Assembly (NCBI RefSeq): GCF_900112205.1 | Contig: NZ_FOKW01000009.1 | Coordinates: 62,001 to 126,000, forward strand | Source: Natronobacterium haloterrestre | Lineage (GTDB): Archaea; Halobacteriota; Halobacteria; Halobacteriales; Natrialbaceae | DNA length: 64,000 nucleotides | Direction of reading: 5' to 3' | Shown: positions 27,832 to 36,529 of the stretch, piece by piece | Position numbering within the stretch: the stretch's first letter is position 1 | Layout: the number at the start of each line of letters is the position of its first letter | Position numbers and translations under genes: made by a program | Notes under the pieces: generated by a model | What the model was told of the DNA's origin: nothing | Databases searched by the model: none | The model's input: only the letters and a program-made list of their open reading frames with translations

Positions 27832-28875
27832 TCACTCGAGCGGTTCGGCGGCCTCCCGATCGACCAGCGGCGTCGCGTTCTGCTCGGGGAGCGTGACGAC
27901 GTCGTCCGTCGAGAGCGTGTACTCGCGGTCGTCGACGCCGAGGATCGAGCCGACGTCCTGCGTGATCCTGACGGTGACCCGTTCGACGTCGTCTGAACGG
28001 CCGCCGGTAGCGGATCCGGTCGTCTCGGGCCCGTGCTCGCCGTCAGGGCCGGCAGGATCGGTATCGGTCGTCCCCTCCGGGCCGTCGGCCTCCGGCGGTT
28101 CCGGGGCGGCGGTGGAATCGGGACCGTCGTCGATCGGCGGCCCGTCCCCGCCCATGACGTCCGCAGCCGTGACGCCACTCGAGGGCTCGTCCGGCCGGTC
28201 GGCCCCGGCCCCTGTCCCGGTCTCGGTCTCGGCACCGGTCCCAGCCTCGGATTCGGATTCGGCCGGCGGTTCCTGTGGGGGTGCCGGCGGCGTGCCGTCC
28301 GCGGGGTCGGACTCGAGACCGGGTTCGGGCGCGGCGTCGGGCGGAACCTCGGTCGGAGGGTCGGAATCGAGGTCCCGTTCGGGGGCCGTGTCCGGTTCGA
28401 CGCCGGCGGGACCGGCGCTCGAGTCAGATCGGTCGCCGGTCGACGGCTCCGGATCCGGATCCGGATCCGGCTCTGGGTCCGCTTCGGCTTCTCCCTCGAG
28501 CACGTCGAGCACGCGCGATTTGTTCGATTCGATGCGGTCGACCAGATCGTCGAAGAGGTCGGCCTCCTCCGCGGTGAGGCCCTCGTCGTCGGCGGCCATC
28601 CCGGCCGCGGCGAGGCTGGCCTGCTTGACGAGTTTCCCCATTCGACGCTCGTAGATGGCCTCGACGACGTCCTTCGCGGTCTCGATCTCGTCGGTGAGGC
28701 GGCTGACTTCGGGCGAGGAGAACGGATCGTCGGCGCGCTCGGCCGCGCGGTCTCGCTCCTCCTCGAGGTCGGCGATGTACTCGCCGACCTCCTGGTAGAA
28801 CGAGGGGCGCAGGTTCTGGAGGCTGTCCTTCTGGCGCTCCTTGCTCTGAACCGAGCGCAGTTCGTCCAAATTCAT
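27832..28875 (-). CDS. GINS complex subunit (Gins51/Sld5-like)
   Basis: A 347-aa GINS protein, part of the CMG-type replicative helicase with MCM and GAN/RecJ-like proteins. The A domain (about 1-130) begins MNLDELRSVQSKERQKDSLQ and includes FYQEVGEYIADLEEER. The small B domain is at the extreme C terminus (about 300-345, VRITQDVGSILGVDDREY), the order expected for Gins51. Between them is a low-complexity linker of about 165 residues rich in Asp, Glu, Pro and Gly, much longer than usual. It overlaps priS by four bases (ATGA), a classic archaeal pairing. Confidence 0.9.
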   Translation of the reverse strand: MNLDELRSVQSKERQKDSLQNLRPSFYQEVGEYIADLEEERDRAAERADDPFSSPEVSRLTDEIETAKDVVEAIYERRMGKLVKQASLAAAGMAADDEGLTAEEADLFDDLVDRIESNKSRVLDVLEGEAEADPEPDPDPDPEPSTGDRSDSSAGPAGVEPDTAPERDLDSDPPTEVPPDAAPEPGLESDPADGTPPAPPQEPPAESESEAGTGAETETGTGAGADRPDEPSSGVTAADVMGGDGPPIDDGPDSTAAPEPPEADGPEGTTDTDPAGPDGEHGPETTGSATGGRSDDVERVTVRITQDVGSILGVDDREYTLSTDDVVTLPEQNATPLVDREAAEPLE

Positions 28876-30047
28876 TCTTTCTCCTTTTCTGCCCTGCCGC
28901 GAGTCATCAGGAAGACCGCAACGTACTCCGGAAGTGACTGATCGCCGTCCGGGACTGTAAAGCTATCCCCTCCGAGTTCGACCTCGCCCCCGTCGGTGAC
29001 GTCGACCGCGATTTCCTGTCCGCGGAACGTGTCGGGGACGGCGTCGACGAGCGGATCGAAGTCCTCGAGTTCGTCGCGCCCGAGGCGAACCGTCTCGAGT
29101 CCGCTGCCGCCGTGGAGGCTGCCGGGCAGCCGGATGAGCCGGTTGGTGTCCGTGGTGACGGGTTCGTCGATCGGCGCGTTGTCCCGCTTGACGGCCTTCT
29201 CGGCGAACCGCTCGGCCAGCTGGGCGACGGCGGTGTGGACCGTGACGTTGCCCGCCTCGAGCCCCTCGCGGTTATTTCGGGCGGCGTTCAGCGTCGCCTT
29301 CGCTTTCCCCTCGCCGATGCCGTCGAACTCCTGGAGGCGCTCGAGGGCGGCCGACTCCTCCATCGCGAGCAACTCGTCGACGAAGTCCATGAAGTGGCGG
29401 TGGATGCGACGGCCCCAGCCGCCCTCGACCCGCAGCGTTCGGCGTTCGGTCGGCGTCTTCCGACCGAGGCCGGCGACGGTCTCGGTCTCGATCAGTTCCT
29501 CGAACTCGAGGCCGATCCCCCGCACGTAGTCGACGATCTCGCGGCGGTGTTCCCGTTCCAGGTCCCGGACGTTCTCGTCGCGGACGTGGACGTGGTACCC
29601 CCGGCCGCCGGAGAAGACGATCTCGGTGTCCTCGAAGGCGAAGTCGTCCTCGAGGAAGTCGAGCAGTCGGAGAAGGGCGTCCTTACACTTCGAGAGCATC
29701 TCGGCGTAGGAGTCCTCGCCCAGCGTGACGGTCGGGAGGTGGTCGGCGTCTAAGTCGAAGACGAGGTCGGCCGACTGCCACTCCTTCTCGTTCATCGACC
29801 CCGCGCCGGGGTCGCGAAAGCGGCCGGCCGAGAAGTAGACGTGGCGTGGCCGCTTCCGGACGAGGAACTCGGAGAGGTTCCCCAACTCGAGGAGCGAACG
29901 ATGGCGAACCATGGTGGTATCGGGTCCCTCGGTCCAGGGAATGAACCCCCACTCGCGTTCGTTGGCCGCCGGCGGTGGCGTGATCTCCGTTCGTCGGTAG
30001 TGATCCCGGAACCGCCCGCGAAGATAGGCCCTCGTTCGCTCCTCCAT
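28872..30047 (-). CDS. priS: DNA primase small (catalytic) subunit
   Basis: PriS (391 aa) makes RNA primers with PriL. The catalytic acidic motif VFDLDADHL lies near residue 100; SGGRGYHVHV near 155 and RLPGSLHGGSGL near 305 are other conserved blocks. The ATG at 30047 gives the standard start MEERTRAYLRGRFRDHY; the reading frame stays open far upstream over unrelated genes, but nothing there resembles primase. It is the first gene of the priS-GINS operon, probably with the peroxiredoxin behind. Confidence 0.96.
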   Translation of the reverse strand: MEERTRAYLRGRFRDHYRRTEITPPPAANEREWGFIPWTEGPDTTMVRHRSLLELGNLSEFLVRKRPRHVYFSAGRFRDPGAGSMNEKEWQSADLVFDLDADHLPTVTLGEDSYAEMLSKCKDALLRLLDFLEDDFAFEDTEIVFSGGRGYHVHVRDENVRDLEREHRREIVDYVRGIGLEFEELIETETVAGLGRKTPTERRTLRVEGGWGRRIHRHFMDFVDELLAMEESAALERLQEFDGIGEGKAKATLNAARNNREGLEAGNVTVHTAVAQLAERFAEKAVKRDNAPIDEPVTTDTNRLIRLPGSLHGGSGLETVRLGRDELEDFDPLVDAVPDTFRGQEIAVDVTDGGEVELGGDSFTVPDGDQSLPEYVAVFLMTRGRAEKEKE

Positions 30048-30203
30048 GCGCCTCGGGTAGTCGTGGATGGGGGAGTATAATCCTGCCGAAAGTCGCGGTC
30101 CGGGTGGGGAGTGAGAACGGATCGCGGATGTCGGACCGTCAGTGACGGCGGTCAGTGCAGCCGGTATCGCAGGCTTTAGCTCACCGGAACGGCTGGATCG
30201 ACC

Positions 30204-31448
30204 ATGACCCGCCAGTTCACGTCGCTCGCGCAGCTCCGCGAGACGCTCGAGGACCGCTCGTTCGACCGGCCGCCGGCGATCGTCGCCAACGCCCACATCA
30301 CGGGGGCAAGCGTCGCGCGGGCGCTGGCCGCCCACGACGTTCCGGTCATCGCGCTCGACCGCGTCGGGGACGGCGTCGCGCCGTCCTCCGACGCCATCGT
30401 CGCGGCCGGCGAGGTAACGTTCCCGCTGGACGACCCCGAGGGCTTCCGCGAGGACGTCGAGTCGGTCGCCGAGGTCCTTGATCACGAGCCCGTCGCCTTC
30501 CCCTGCATGGACGAGTGGGTCCACGCGTTCGCGGGGACGGAACCCGAGGGCGTCCGGCTCCCCTTCGCCGACCAGGACGTGATCGCCGACGTCCTCGACA
30601 AGGAGTCGCTGTACGCGACCGCCGAGGAACTCGACGTTCCCTACCCCGAGACGTACCGCCTCTCCGAGGTCGACCCCGACGAGGCGGCGGACCGGCTCGG
30701 CTTCCCGCTTGTCGTCAAGCCCGCGCGCAAGCGGGAGTTCGAGGAACTGCTCGGGACGAACGTCCTCGAAGTCGCGGACCGCGAGGAGTTCCACGACGTC
30801 GTCGCCGAGGCCGACGAGGCCGGCGTCCGCGTCATGGCCCAGGAGAAGGTCCCCGTCGAGACGGGCGAGGACCGATCCTTCGCCTCCTACGTCTCGCCGG
30901 ACGGCGACGTCACCAGCGTCGTCGGCAACGCCCGGGTCCGCTACCCGCAGGGCTATGGCACCTCCTGTGTCGTCGACGCGGTCGACGACCCCGAACTCGA
31001 GGCTCGTGCCCGCTCGGTGCTCGAGGAGAGCGGCTACTACGGGATCAGCGAGGCCGAGTTCGTCTACGACCGTGACCGCGAGGACTACGTCCTGCTCGAC
31101 GTGAACACCCGTCCCTGGAAGTGGATCTCGATGCCCGTCGAGGCGGGCGCGAACCTCCCGTGTGCCGCCTACACGGACGCCGTCGACGCGGACCTCGAGT
31201 TCGGGTACGAGGCGGGCGAACCTGCCGACGCCCGCTGGATCTACCTCCCCGACTACCTCTCGCTGCTCGCCGAGTCGCCGTCGTTCCCCGACGTGCTCTC
31301 GAACGAGCAGTGGACGGCCCTGCTGTCGGGCGAGTTCGAGTCGACCCGGGGACTGACGACGGGCGTCTACCGGCCGTCCGATCCGGGGCCGGCGCTGCAG
31401 GTGCTCGAGACGAAGTTCGGCGGGCCGGACTACTACTGTTCCTGCTGA
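30204..31448 (+). CDS. ATP-grasp carboxylate-amine ligase
   Basis: A 414-aa protein with an N-terminal Rossmann-like part (PAIVANAHITGASVARAL) and a central ATP-grasp domain: FPLVVKPARKREFEEL holds the ATP-binding lysine and LLDVNTRPWKW the metal-binding Asp/Asn. Such enzymes join a carboxylate to an amine, as in carbamoyl-phosphate synthase-like and cyanophycin-type reactions, but the substrates are unknown here. The C terminus, YYCSC, has two cysteines in the last three residues, which is unusual. It stands alone, divergent from priS. Confidence 0.85.
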   Translation: MTRQFTSLAQLRETLEDRSFDRPPAIVANAHITGASVARALAAHDVPVIALDRVGDGVAPSSDAIVAAGEVTFPLDDPEGFREDVESVAEVLDHEPVAFPCMDEWVHAFAGTEPEGVRLPFADQDVIADVLDKESLYATAEELDVPYPETYRLSEVDPDEAADRLGFPLVVKPARKREFEELLGTNVLEVADREEFHDVVAEADEAGVRVMAQEKVPVETGEDRSFASYVSPDGDVTSVVGNARVRYPQGYGTSCVVDAVDDPELEARARSVLEESGYYGISEAEFVYDRDREDYVLLDVNTRPWKWISMPVEAGANLPCAAYTDAVDADLEFGYEAGEPADARWIYLPDYLSLLAESPSFPDVLSNEQWTALLSGEFESTRGLTTGVYRPSDPGPALQVLETKFGGPDYYCSC

Positions 31449-31524
31449 CGACGGCCGAACGGGGCGGACTCGAGGGAACCCGAGCGTCGTCGATCCCACC
31501 CGAATTTCTCCGGTGTCGGATCCC

Positions 31525-31530
31525 TTTTTT
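31525..31530 (+). terminator. T6 tract after the ATP-grasp gene
   Basis: A run of six T follows GGATCCC 77 bases after the ATP-grasp stop and 24 bases before the next ATG. Archaeal RNA polymerase can stop at T-runs; the tract may alternatively belong to the promoter of the next gene. Confidence 0.35.
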
Positions 31531-31553
31531 CCCGAGCGACGGACCTTCAGACG

Positions 31554-32906
31554 ATGAGCGACCCCTTGCGCTTCAACCTCTTTACGATGAACTCCGTCGA
31601 GCACGTCTCGCCGGGGACCTGGACGATCCCGGGGGATGGGTCCCACCGGTACACCGACCGCGAGTACTGGACGGACGTCGCACGAACCGCCGAGCGGGCC
31701 GGCTTCGACGCGATCTTCTTCGCCGACGTGCGGGGGATCTACGACGTCTACGACGACGACCGCGACCCCGCGATTCGGCGGGCGATCCAGACGCCCTCGA
31801 ACGCCCCGCAGGCGCTGGTCCCCGCGATGGCCGAGGTGACCGACGACATCGGGTTCGCGATCACGCGCTCGACGAGCTACGTCCACCCCTACCAGCTCGC
31901 CCGCGAACTCTCGACGCTCGACCACGTCACCGACGGCCGGATCGCGTTCAACGTCGTCACCTCTTACCTCGAGAGCGCGGCCGAGAACCTGGGGCTGGGC
32001 GACCGGATGGACCACGACGAGCGCTACGACCGCGCCGACGAGTTCATGGACGTCTGCTACCGCCTCTGGGAGGACTCCTGGGAGGACGACGCGGTCGTCC
32101 GCGACGCGGAGGCGGAAACCTACACAGACCCAGAGAAGGTCCACGCGATCGACTACGAGGGCGACCACTTCTCGATCCCCGGCCCGCACGGCTGCGAGCC
32201 CTCGCCCCAGCGGACGCCGGTCATCTACCAGGCGGGCTCGTCGGACCGCGGCCGCGAGTTCGCGGCGACGAACGCCGAGGGCGTGTTCGTCTCCCAGCCG
32301 ACGAAGGCGGCGACCCGTGACTACATCGAGGACATGCGCGAGCGCGTCGCCTCCCACGGCCGCGACCCCGACTCGCTGAAGTTCTTCCCGGGAATCGTCG
32401 TGATCACGGGCGAAACCGACGAGATCGCCCGGGAGAAACACGAGACCTACAAGGAACACATCAGCGTCGAGGGGACCCTCTCGCTGCTGTCCGGTTTCAT
32501 CGACATGGACCTCTCCGAACTCGAGCCCGACCAGGTTGTCGAACACATCGAGACCGACGCGATCCGAGGGACGATCAACGCGTTCACGAAGAACGATCCC
32601 GACCGCGAGTGGACCGTCGAGGAGGTCGCCCAGTTCGCCGGGCTGGGAACGACCTCGCCGGTGATCGTCGGCGGCCCCGAAACGGTGGCCGACGAACTCG
32701 AGTCCTGGCGCGACGAGATCGGCGTCGACGGCTTCAACCTCAAGGAGGTCACCCGCCCCGGGACGCTGGAGGACTTCGTGGAGTACGTCGTTCCGGTCCT
32801 GCGCGAACGCGGGCTGATCCGCGAGTCGTACGAGGGCGAGACGCTCCGGGAGAACATGTTCGGGCGGAGCGGACTCCCCGAGGGGCATCCCGGAGGGGAC
32901 GCGTAG
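31554..32906 (+). CDS. LLM-class flavin-dependent monooxygenase (NtaA/SnaA/DszA type)
   Basis: A 450-aa luciferase-like monooxygenase of the nitrilotriacetate/desulfurisation branch. Typical blocks are RYTDREYWTDVARTAERAGF, STLDHVTDGRIAFNVVTS, SPQRTPVIYQAGSSDRG and FVSQPTKAATRDYI. These enzymes use reduced FMN (or F420 in some archaea) and oxygen to attack C-N or C-S bonds. No flavin reductase gene is adjacent, and the substrate is unknown. The gene is monocistronic. Confidence 0.9.
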   Translation: MSDPLRFNLFTMNSVEHVSPGTWTIPGDGSHRYTDREYWTDVARTAERAGFDAIFFADVRGIYDVYDDDRDPAIRRAIQTPSNAPQALVPAMAEVTDDIGFAITRSTSYVHPYQLARELSTLDHVTDGRIAFNVVTSYLESAAENLGLGDRMDHDERYDRADEFMDVCYRLWEDSWEDDAVVRDAEAETYTDPEKVHAIDYEGDHFSIPGPHGCEPSPQRTPVIYQAGSSDRGREFAATNAEGVFVSQPTKAATRDYIEDMRERVASHGRDPDSLKFFPGIVVITGETDEIAREKHETYKEHISVEGTLSLLSGFIDMDLSELEPDQVVEHIETDAIRGTINAFTKNDPDREWTVEEVAQFAGLGTTSPVIVGGPETVADELESWRDEIGVDGFNLKEVTRPGTLEDFVEYVVPVLRERGLIRESYEGETLRENMFGRSGLPEGHPGGDA

Positions 32907-33087
32907 CACTGTCCGGCGGGCCGCCAATTCCCTCGTCCCCACCGACGCCGACTCGAGTCTCTGCGAGATTGCCCCGCCATTCGACGGCGGTTTACGTCCG
33001 GTTTCGGCGACGAAACCGCACGAGGGTATCGGGGTGGGGCGTAACTTTCTCAACCGGTGCGGCCGTAGCTCCGACCGGTGGTCGCCG

Positions 33088-33414
33088 ATGACCCGAGCGG
33101 ACGCGACCCTCGTCGAGGACGCCGTCCTGGCGGTGAAACAGGCCAATCTTGGGCTCTCGCCGTCGGGCCTGGCCTCGCGAATCGGCCGTTCGACCGACCG
33201 TATCGAGGCGGTGGTGGCGGAGCGTGACCGCCTCGAGGTCGGGGCCGACGACGTCGCGGCCGAGTGGGTCGGCTACCCGTCTCCGAGCGGCGTCCATCTC
33301 CATCCCGACAACCATGAGTACTCCCTGGATCGACCTCGAGTGTCCGTCCTGTCGCGAACAGTGGGAAGACGACCCGGCCGATCTGCCGGCACCGGGCAAC
33401 GAGTTCACGTGTGA
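33088..33414 (+). CDS. Candidate small helix-turn-helix-like protein (uncertain, may be truncated)
   Basis: From the ATG at 33088 about 75 codons with GC-rich third positions encode TLVEDAVLAVKQANLGLSPS and GRSTDRIEAVVAERDRLEVG, resembling a winged-helix N-terminal half. The reading frame then runs about 100 bases into the zinc-protein gene at 33314 in another frame, where codon bias fails. It may be a real gene whose end has been overwritten by a frameshift, or a fortuitous frame. The remaining part of the spacer, 32907-33087, shows no gene. Confidence 0.35.
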   Translation: MTRADATLVEDAVLAVKQANLGLSPSGLASRIGRSTDRIEAVVAERDRLEVGADDVAAEWVGYPSPSGVHLHPDNHEYSLDRPRVSVLSRTVGRRPGRSAGTGQRVHV

Positions 33415-33496
33415 ACACTGCGACGACGAACGGCCCGTATCGGAGTTCGTCAAAACGCCGGAAGGGCTCGAGATCCACGAGAACTTCCACGCGTAG
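33314..33496 (+). CDS. Small zinc-finger protein (60 aa)
   Basis: A short protein with two Cys pairs, LECPSCREQW and FTCEHCDDER, making a likely zinc-binding knuckle, followed by EFVKTPEGLEIHENFHA. High GC at third positions supports coding. It resembles one of the tiny zinc-binding families common in haloarchaea; the function is unknown. Confidence 0.8.
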   Translation: MSTPWIDLECPSCREQWEDDPADLPAPGNEFTCEHCDDERPVSEFVKTPEGLEIHENFHA

Positions 33497-33521
33497 CGTC
33501 GGGGTTGGGGTTCCGGGGACC

Positions 33522-33527
33522 TTTTTT
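33522..33527 (+). terminator. T6 tract between convergent genes
   Basis: Six T lie 26 bases after the stop of the 60-aa zinc protein, just before the convergent FmdE-like gene ends. A plausible intrinsic stop for the plus-strand transcript. Confidence 0.45.
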
Positions 33528-33536
33528 GACCGGTCG

Positions 33537-34238
33537 TCACCGCCGGTCGACCGAGACGTAGCGCTCGCCCTCGAGGATATCGCGGACGCGGCCGTGCCAG
33601 TCGGCGGCGAAGGCCTCGCGTTCCTCGGGGCTCGCGGTGCCGTCGATGAGTTTCGGGAGGGTTCCGATGGCGGGGCCGCCCTCGGGAATCGACGCGACGT
33701 GGTAGGTGACGCGCACGGTTTCGGGGGGGTCGTTCGCTCCCGGGTCCCCGTCCGCACCGTCGCTCGCGACGTCCGTCCGTGTGAACTCGAAGCTGATCCC
33801 GTCGGTATCGATCGCGCCGTACTCGAGCGTGTTTCGCCGGTCGCCGTGGCCGCCTGCCAGGCCGCCGAAGCCGTCCTCGCCGGCCGCGCCGGTCACGTAG
33901 GAGACCAGCCGGGCGGTCACCCCGTAGGCCGGGTCGTCCCGCGGGCCGCCGGCGAGCACCTCGACGTCGCCCCGGACCGGCAGCGAGTCGGGGTCCGGGT
34001 AGAGCGCCTCGAGTCCCGCCTTCGCGATGCGGTACGCGCCGGCGGTCGTGGGACAGGAGTGGCCCGCGGCCTTCACGACGTCCTCGTAGGAGATCACGAA
34101 GGGCTCGCCTGGCTCGAGGACGGCAAGCGCCTCGGCGGCGGGGTCGCGCACTCGGATCGGGTCGACGTCGTAGTCGACGTTCCACCTCGTTCGGTCTCGA
34201 TTCGTCGGGTCGGCGTCTCGTGTGGATTCGGAGTTCAT
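33537..34238 (-). CDS. FmdE-like protein beside a metal ATPase
   Basis: A 233-aa soluble protein. The segment VVKAAGHSCPTTAGAYRIAK resembles the start of the FmdE domain (named after a formylmethanofuran dehydrogenase operon), which carries a conserved His and Cys. A later block, YVTGAAGEDGFGGLAGG then RRNTLEYG, is also typical of FmdE-like proteins found outside methanogens. No methanofuran chemistry is suggested here. It starts two bases after the stop of the P-type ATPase gene, in one operon with it and an HMA chaperone, so a metal-binding or metal-sensing role is inferred. Confidence 0.65.
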   Translation of the reverse strand: MNSESTRDADPTNRDRTRWNVDYDVDPIRVRDPAAEALAVLEPGEPFVISYEDVVKAAGHSCPTTAGAYRIAKAGLEALYPDPDSLPVRGDVEVLAGGPRDDPAYGVTARLVSYVTGAAGEDGFGGLAGGHGDRRNTLEYGAIDTDGISFEFTRTDVASDGADGDPGANDPPETVRVTYHVASIPEGGPAIGTLPKLIDGTASPEEREAFAADWHGRVRDILEGERYVSVDRR

Positions 34239-34240
34239 AT

Positions 34241-36166
34241 TCAGCGTCGTAGCAGTCGCATACCGTTCAGGATGACCAGCAGGACGCTCCCGATGTGGAC
34301 GAGCATCCCGCTTGCCATGTGGACGTAGCCGGCGAAGACCCCCGAGAGCAGCAGGACGACCGTCCCGACGGCGATCGCGACGTTCTCGCCGATGTTCCAC
34401 CGGGTCGCCTTGCTGAGTGTCACGGCGTAGGGGATCCGTTCGAGGTCGTCGGCCATCAGCGCCATGTCGGCGGTCTCGATCGCGGTGTCGGTGCCGGCGG
34501 CCCCCATCGCGATGCCGACGTCGGCGGTCGCCAGCGACGGTGCGTCGTTGATGCCGTCGCCGACCATCGCGACGACGTGGCCGTCCTCGCGGAACGACCG
34601 GATCGCCGCCTGCTTCTCCTCGGGGAGCAATTCGGCGCGGTAGTCGTCGATCTCGAGGCTTTCGGCGACCGAACGCGCGGTGCGGTCGTTGTCGCCGGTC
34701 AGCATCACGGTGCGGACGCCCGCATCCTGCAGCGCCGCCACGACCTCGGCTGCGGCGGGTCGGAGTTCGTCCCCGAGCGAGACGACGCCGACGACCTCGC
34801 CGTCGAGGGCGACGTGGACCGCCGTCTCGCCGGCTTCCTCGAGGTCCCGGACCCGATCACCGACGGGGTCCGGAACCTCGATCCCGCGGTCGTCGAGGAG
34901 AGCGCGGTTACCGACGACGATCCGCCGGCCGTCGTGCCGGGCGACGACCCCTTTCCCTGGGACGACGTCGAACTCGTCGGGGTCCGGGATCGTCCGCGGG
35001 GCGTCCGCGCTCGCGGGGTGCTCGACGGCCGTGCCGCCGTCGGTCGCGATGGCGTCGTCCGGCAGGCCCTCGCGTGCCGCCTCGAGGATCGCGTCCGCGA
35101 GGTGGTGTTCGCTCTTCTTCTCGGCGATCGCCGCGTACCGGAGGACCGACGCCTCGTCGAGGCCGAAACCGTCGACGTGGGTGACGGTCGGCTCGCCTTT
35201 CGTCAGCGTCCCCGTCTTGTCGAACGCGACGAGGTCGATCTTCCCCGCGGTCTCGAGGTGTTCGCCGCCTTTCATGAGCACGCCGGAGCGGGCCGCGGAG
35301 CCGATCGCGCTGACGATGCTCACCGGCGGCCCGATCACCAGCGCGCCGGGACAGCCGATGACCAGCAGGGTCAGCGCCATCACGGCGTCCCCGGTGACGG
35401 CGTAGGCCCCGGCCGCCAGGACGACGATCGCGGGCGTGTAGTACGCCGCGAACCGCTCGATGATCGTCTCGGTCGGGGCCTGGGCCTCCTGGGCCTCCTC
35501 GACCCGGCGGATGATCCGCTCGAGGGTGGTGTCCCGGCCGGTGCCGGTCGCGACGACCTCGAGCGCGCCCTCCTGGTTGATCGTCCCGGCGTAGACCTCG
35601 TCGCCGGTCGCCTTGTGGACGGGCGCGCTCTCCCCCGTGACGGGGGCCTGGTCGATCGCACTTTCGCCGTCGACGACCTCGCCATCGACGGGGACCTTCG
35701 TCCCGGGCTTGACGACGACCGTCTCGCCCTCCTCGACCTCTCGAGCCGGGACCTCGACCGTTTCGCCGTCACGCCGGACGACGGCCGTGTCCGGCGTCAT
35801 CTCGAGCAACTCCTCCAGCGCCGAGCGGGTCTTGCCCATCGTCCGGGCCTCGAGGTAGTTGCCCAGCGCGAACAGGAAGACGACGGCCGCGGCCTCCCAG
35901 TACTCCCCGATGACGATCGCGCCGATCGCCGCCAGCGTCACGAGGGTGTTGATGCCGACGGTCCGCGACCGCAGCGTGTAGTAAGCCTTCTTCGCGACGT
36001 CGTAGCCGCCGACGGCGGCCGCGAGGATCATCAGCGCCGCGCTCGCCCGGGGGAGATCGTGGAAGTAGCCGACGGCCCAACCGACGGCGAACAGCGATCC
36101 GCTCGCCGCGACGACGGCCGGCTGTCGGTGTTTCCGGAGGTATCGCTCGAGGCTCACTGCTATCAC
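34241..36166 (-). CDS. P1B-type metal-transporting ATPase with unusual CPG motif
   Basis: A 641-aa heavy-metal ATPase without its own HMA domain. It has the actuator motif VTGESAPVHKATGDE, the phosphorylation site FDKTGTLTKGE, and MVGDGINDAPSLA. The transport-site helix reads IGCPGALVIGPPVS, i.e. CPG rather than CPC, CPH or SPC, and the nucleotide-site HP pair is HH (SEHHLADAI). Metal specificity is therefore uncertain. The GTG at 36166 overlaps the HMA gene's stop (GTGA), making it the likely start; GTG 36157 is an alternative. A His-free, short N terminus supports a separate chaperone. Confidence 0.9.
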   Translation of the reverse strand: MIAVSLERYLRKHRQPAVVAASGSLFAVGWAVGYFHDLPRASAALMILAAAVGGYDVAKKAYYTLRSRTVGINTLVTLAAIGAIVIGEYWEAAAVVFLFALGNYLEARTMGKTRSALEELLEMTPDTAVVRRDGETVEVPAREVEEGETVVVKPGTKVPVDGEVVDGESAIDQAPVTGESAPVHKATGDEVYAGTINQEGALEVVATGTGRDTTLERIIRRVEEAQEAQAPTETIIERFAAYYTPAIVVLAAGAYAVTGDAVMALTLLVIGCPGALVIGPPVSIVSAIGSAARSGVLMKGGEHLETAGKIDLVAFDKTGTLTKGEPTVTHVDGFGLDEASVLRYAAIAEKKSEHHLADAILEAAREGLPDDAIATDGGTAVEHPASADAPRTIPDPDEFDVVPGKGVVARHDGRRIVVGNRALLDDRGIEVPDPVGDRVRDLEEAGETAVHVALDGEVVGVVSLGDELRPAAAEVVAALQDAGVRTVMLTGDNDRTARSVAESLEIDDYRAELLPEEKQAAIRSFREDGHVVAMVGDGINDAPSLATADVGIAMGAAGTDTAIETADMALMADDLERIPYAVTLSKATRWNIGENVAIAVGTVVLLLSGVFAGYVHMASGMLVHIGSVLLVILNGMRLLRR

Positions 36167-36378
36167 CGCGGGCGGGCCGTGTACCCCTGGTTCGAGATCG
36201 TTCGCTCGAACGACTCGGGATCGGCGACCCCGTCGTCGTACTCCAGTTCGACGCGACCGGTCGTGTAGTGGACTTCCGCGTCCTCGACACCTTCGGCGCG
36301 TTTCAGCGCGCGCTCGAGGTTGCTCGCACAGGTGGGGCAATCGAAATCGGTGATTCGGTATTCGACGGTTTCGGTCAT
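36163..36378 (-). CDS. HMA-domain metallochaperone (CopZ-like, 71 aa)
   Basis: A single heavy-metal-associated domain with the metal-binding motif FDCPTCASNLERAL (CxxC). Length and fold match free-standing CopZ-like chaperones. It is the first gene of the operon with the ATPase and the FmdE-like gene, with a 4-base stop/start overlap. Divergent to it is the ArsR-type regulator at 36530. Confidence 0.9.
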   Translation of the reverse strand: MTETVEYRITDFDCPTCASNLERALKRAEGVEDAEVHYTTGRVELEYDDGVADPESFERTISNQGYTARPR

Positions 36379-36499
36379 GCTCGAGTAAGCGTAGACGCCC
36401 CGGCCACAAAAGTATCACTCAAATGACCTATTTCGGTGCGGAGACGAGCCTCGGGACCGGTGAAACGAATCGTCTAGGCGGTCGACTCGGTTGAACGAC

Positions 36500-36505
36500 T
36501 TATAC
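36500..36505 (+). promoter_or_regulatory. TATA box of the ArsR-type regulator gene
   Basis: TTATAC centred 27 bases before the ATG at 36530 predicts a leaderless transcript. The promoter shares the 150-base divergent region with the metal ATPase operon. Confidence 0.6.
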
Positions 36506-36529
36506 GGATCGACGACCAACGGTCGACAA

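Noticed and set aside
28872-33146. A 1,424-codon open frame on the minus strand
   Set aside because: Only the last 391 codons (from 30047) are PriS. The rest is antisense to two clear plus-strand genes and has no recognisable domain; GC-rich genomes give long antisense frames.
33537-34238. Evidence for methanogenesis or methanofuran chemistry
   Set aside because: Only an FmdE-like domain is present, beside a metal ATPase; no formylmethanofuran dehydrogenase or related genes are seen.
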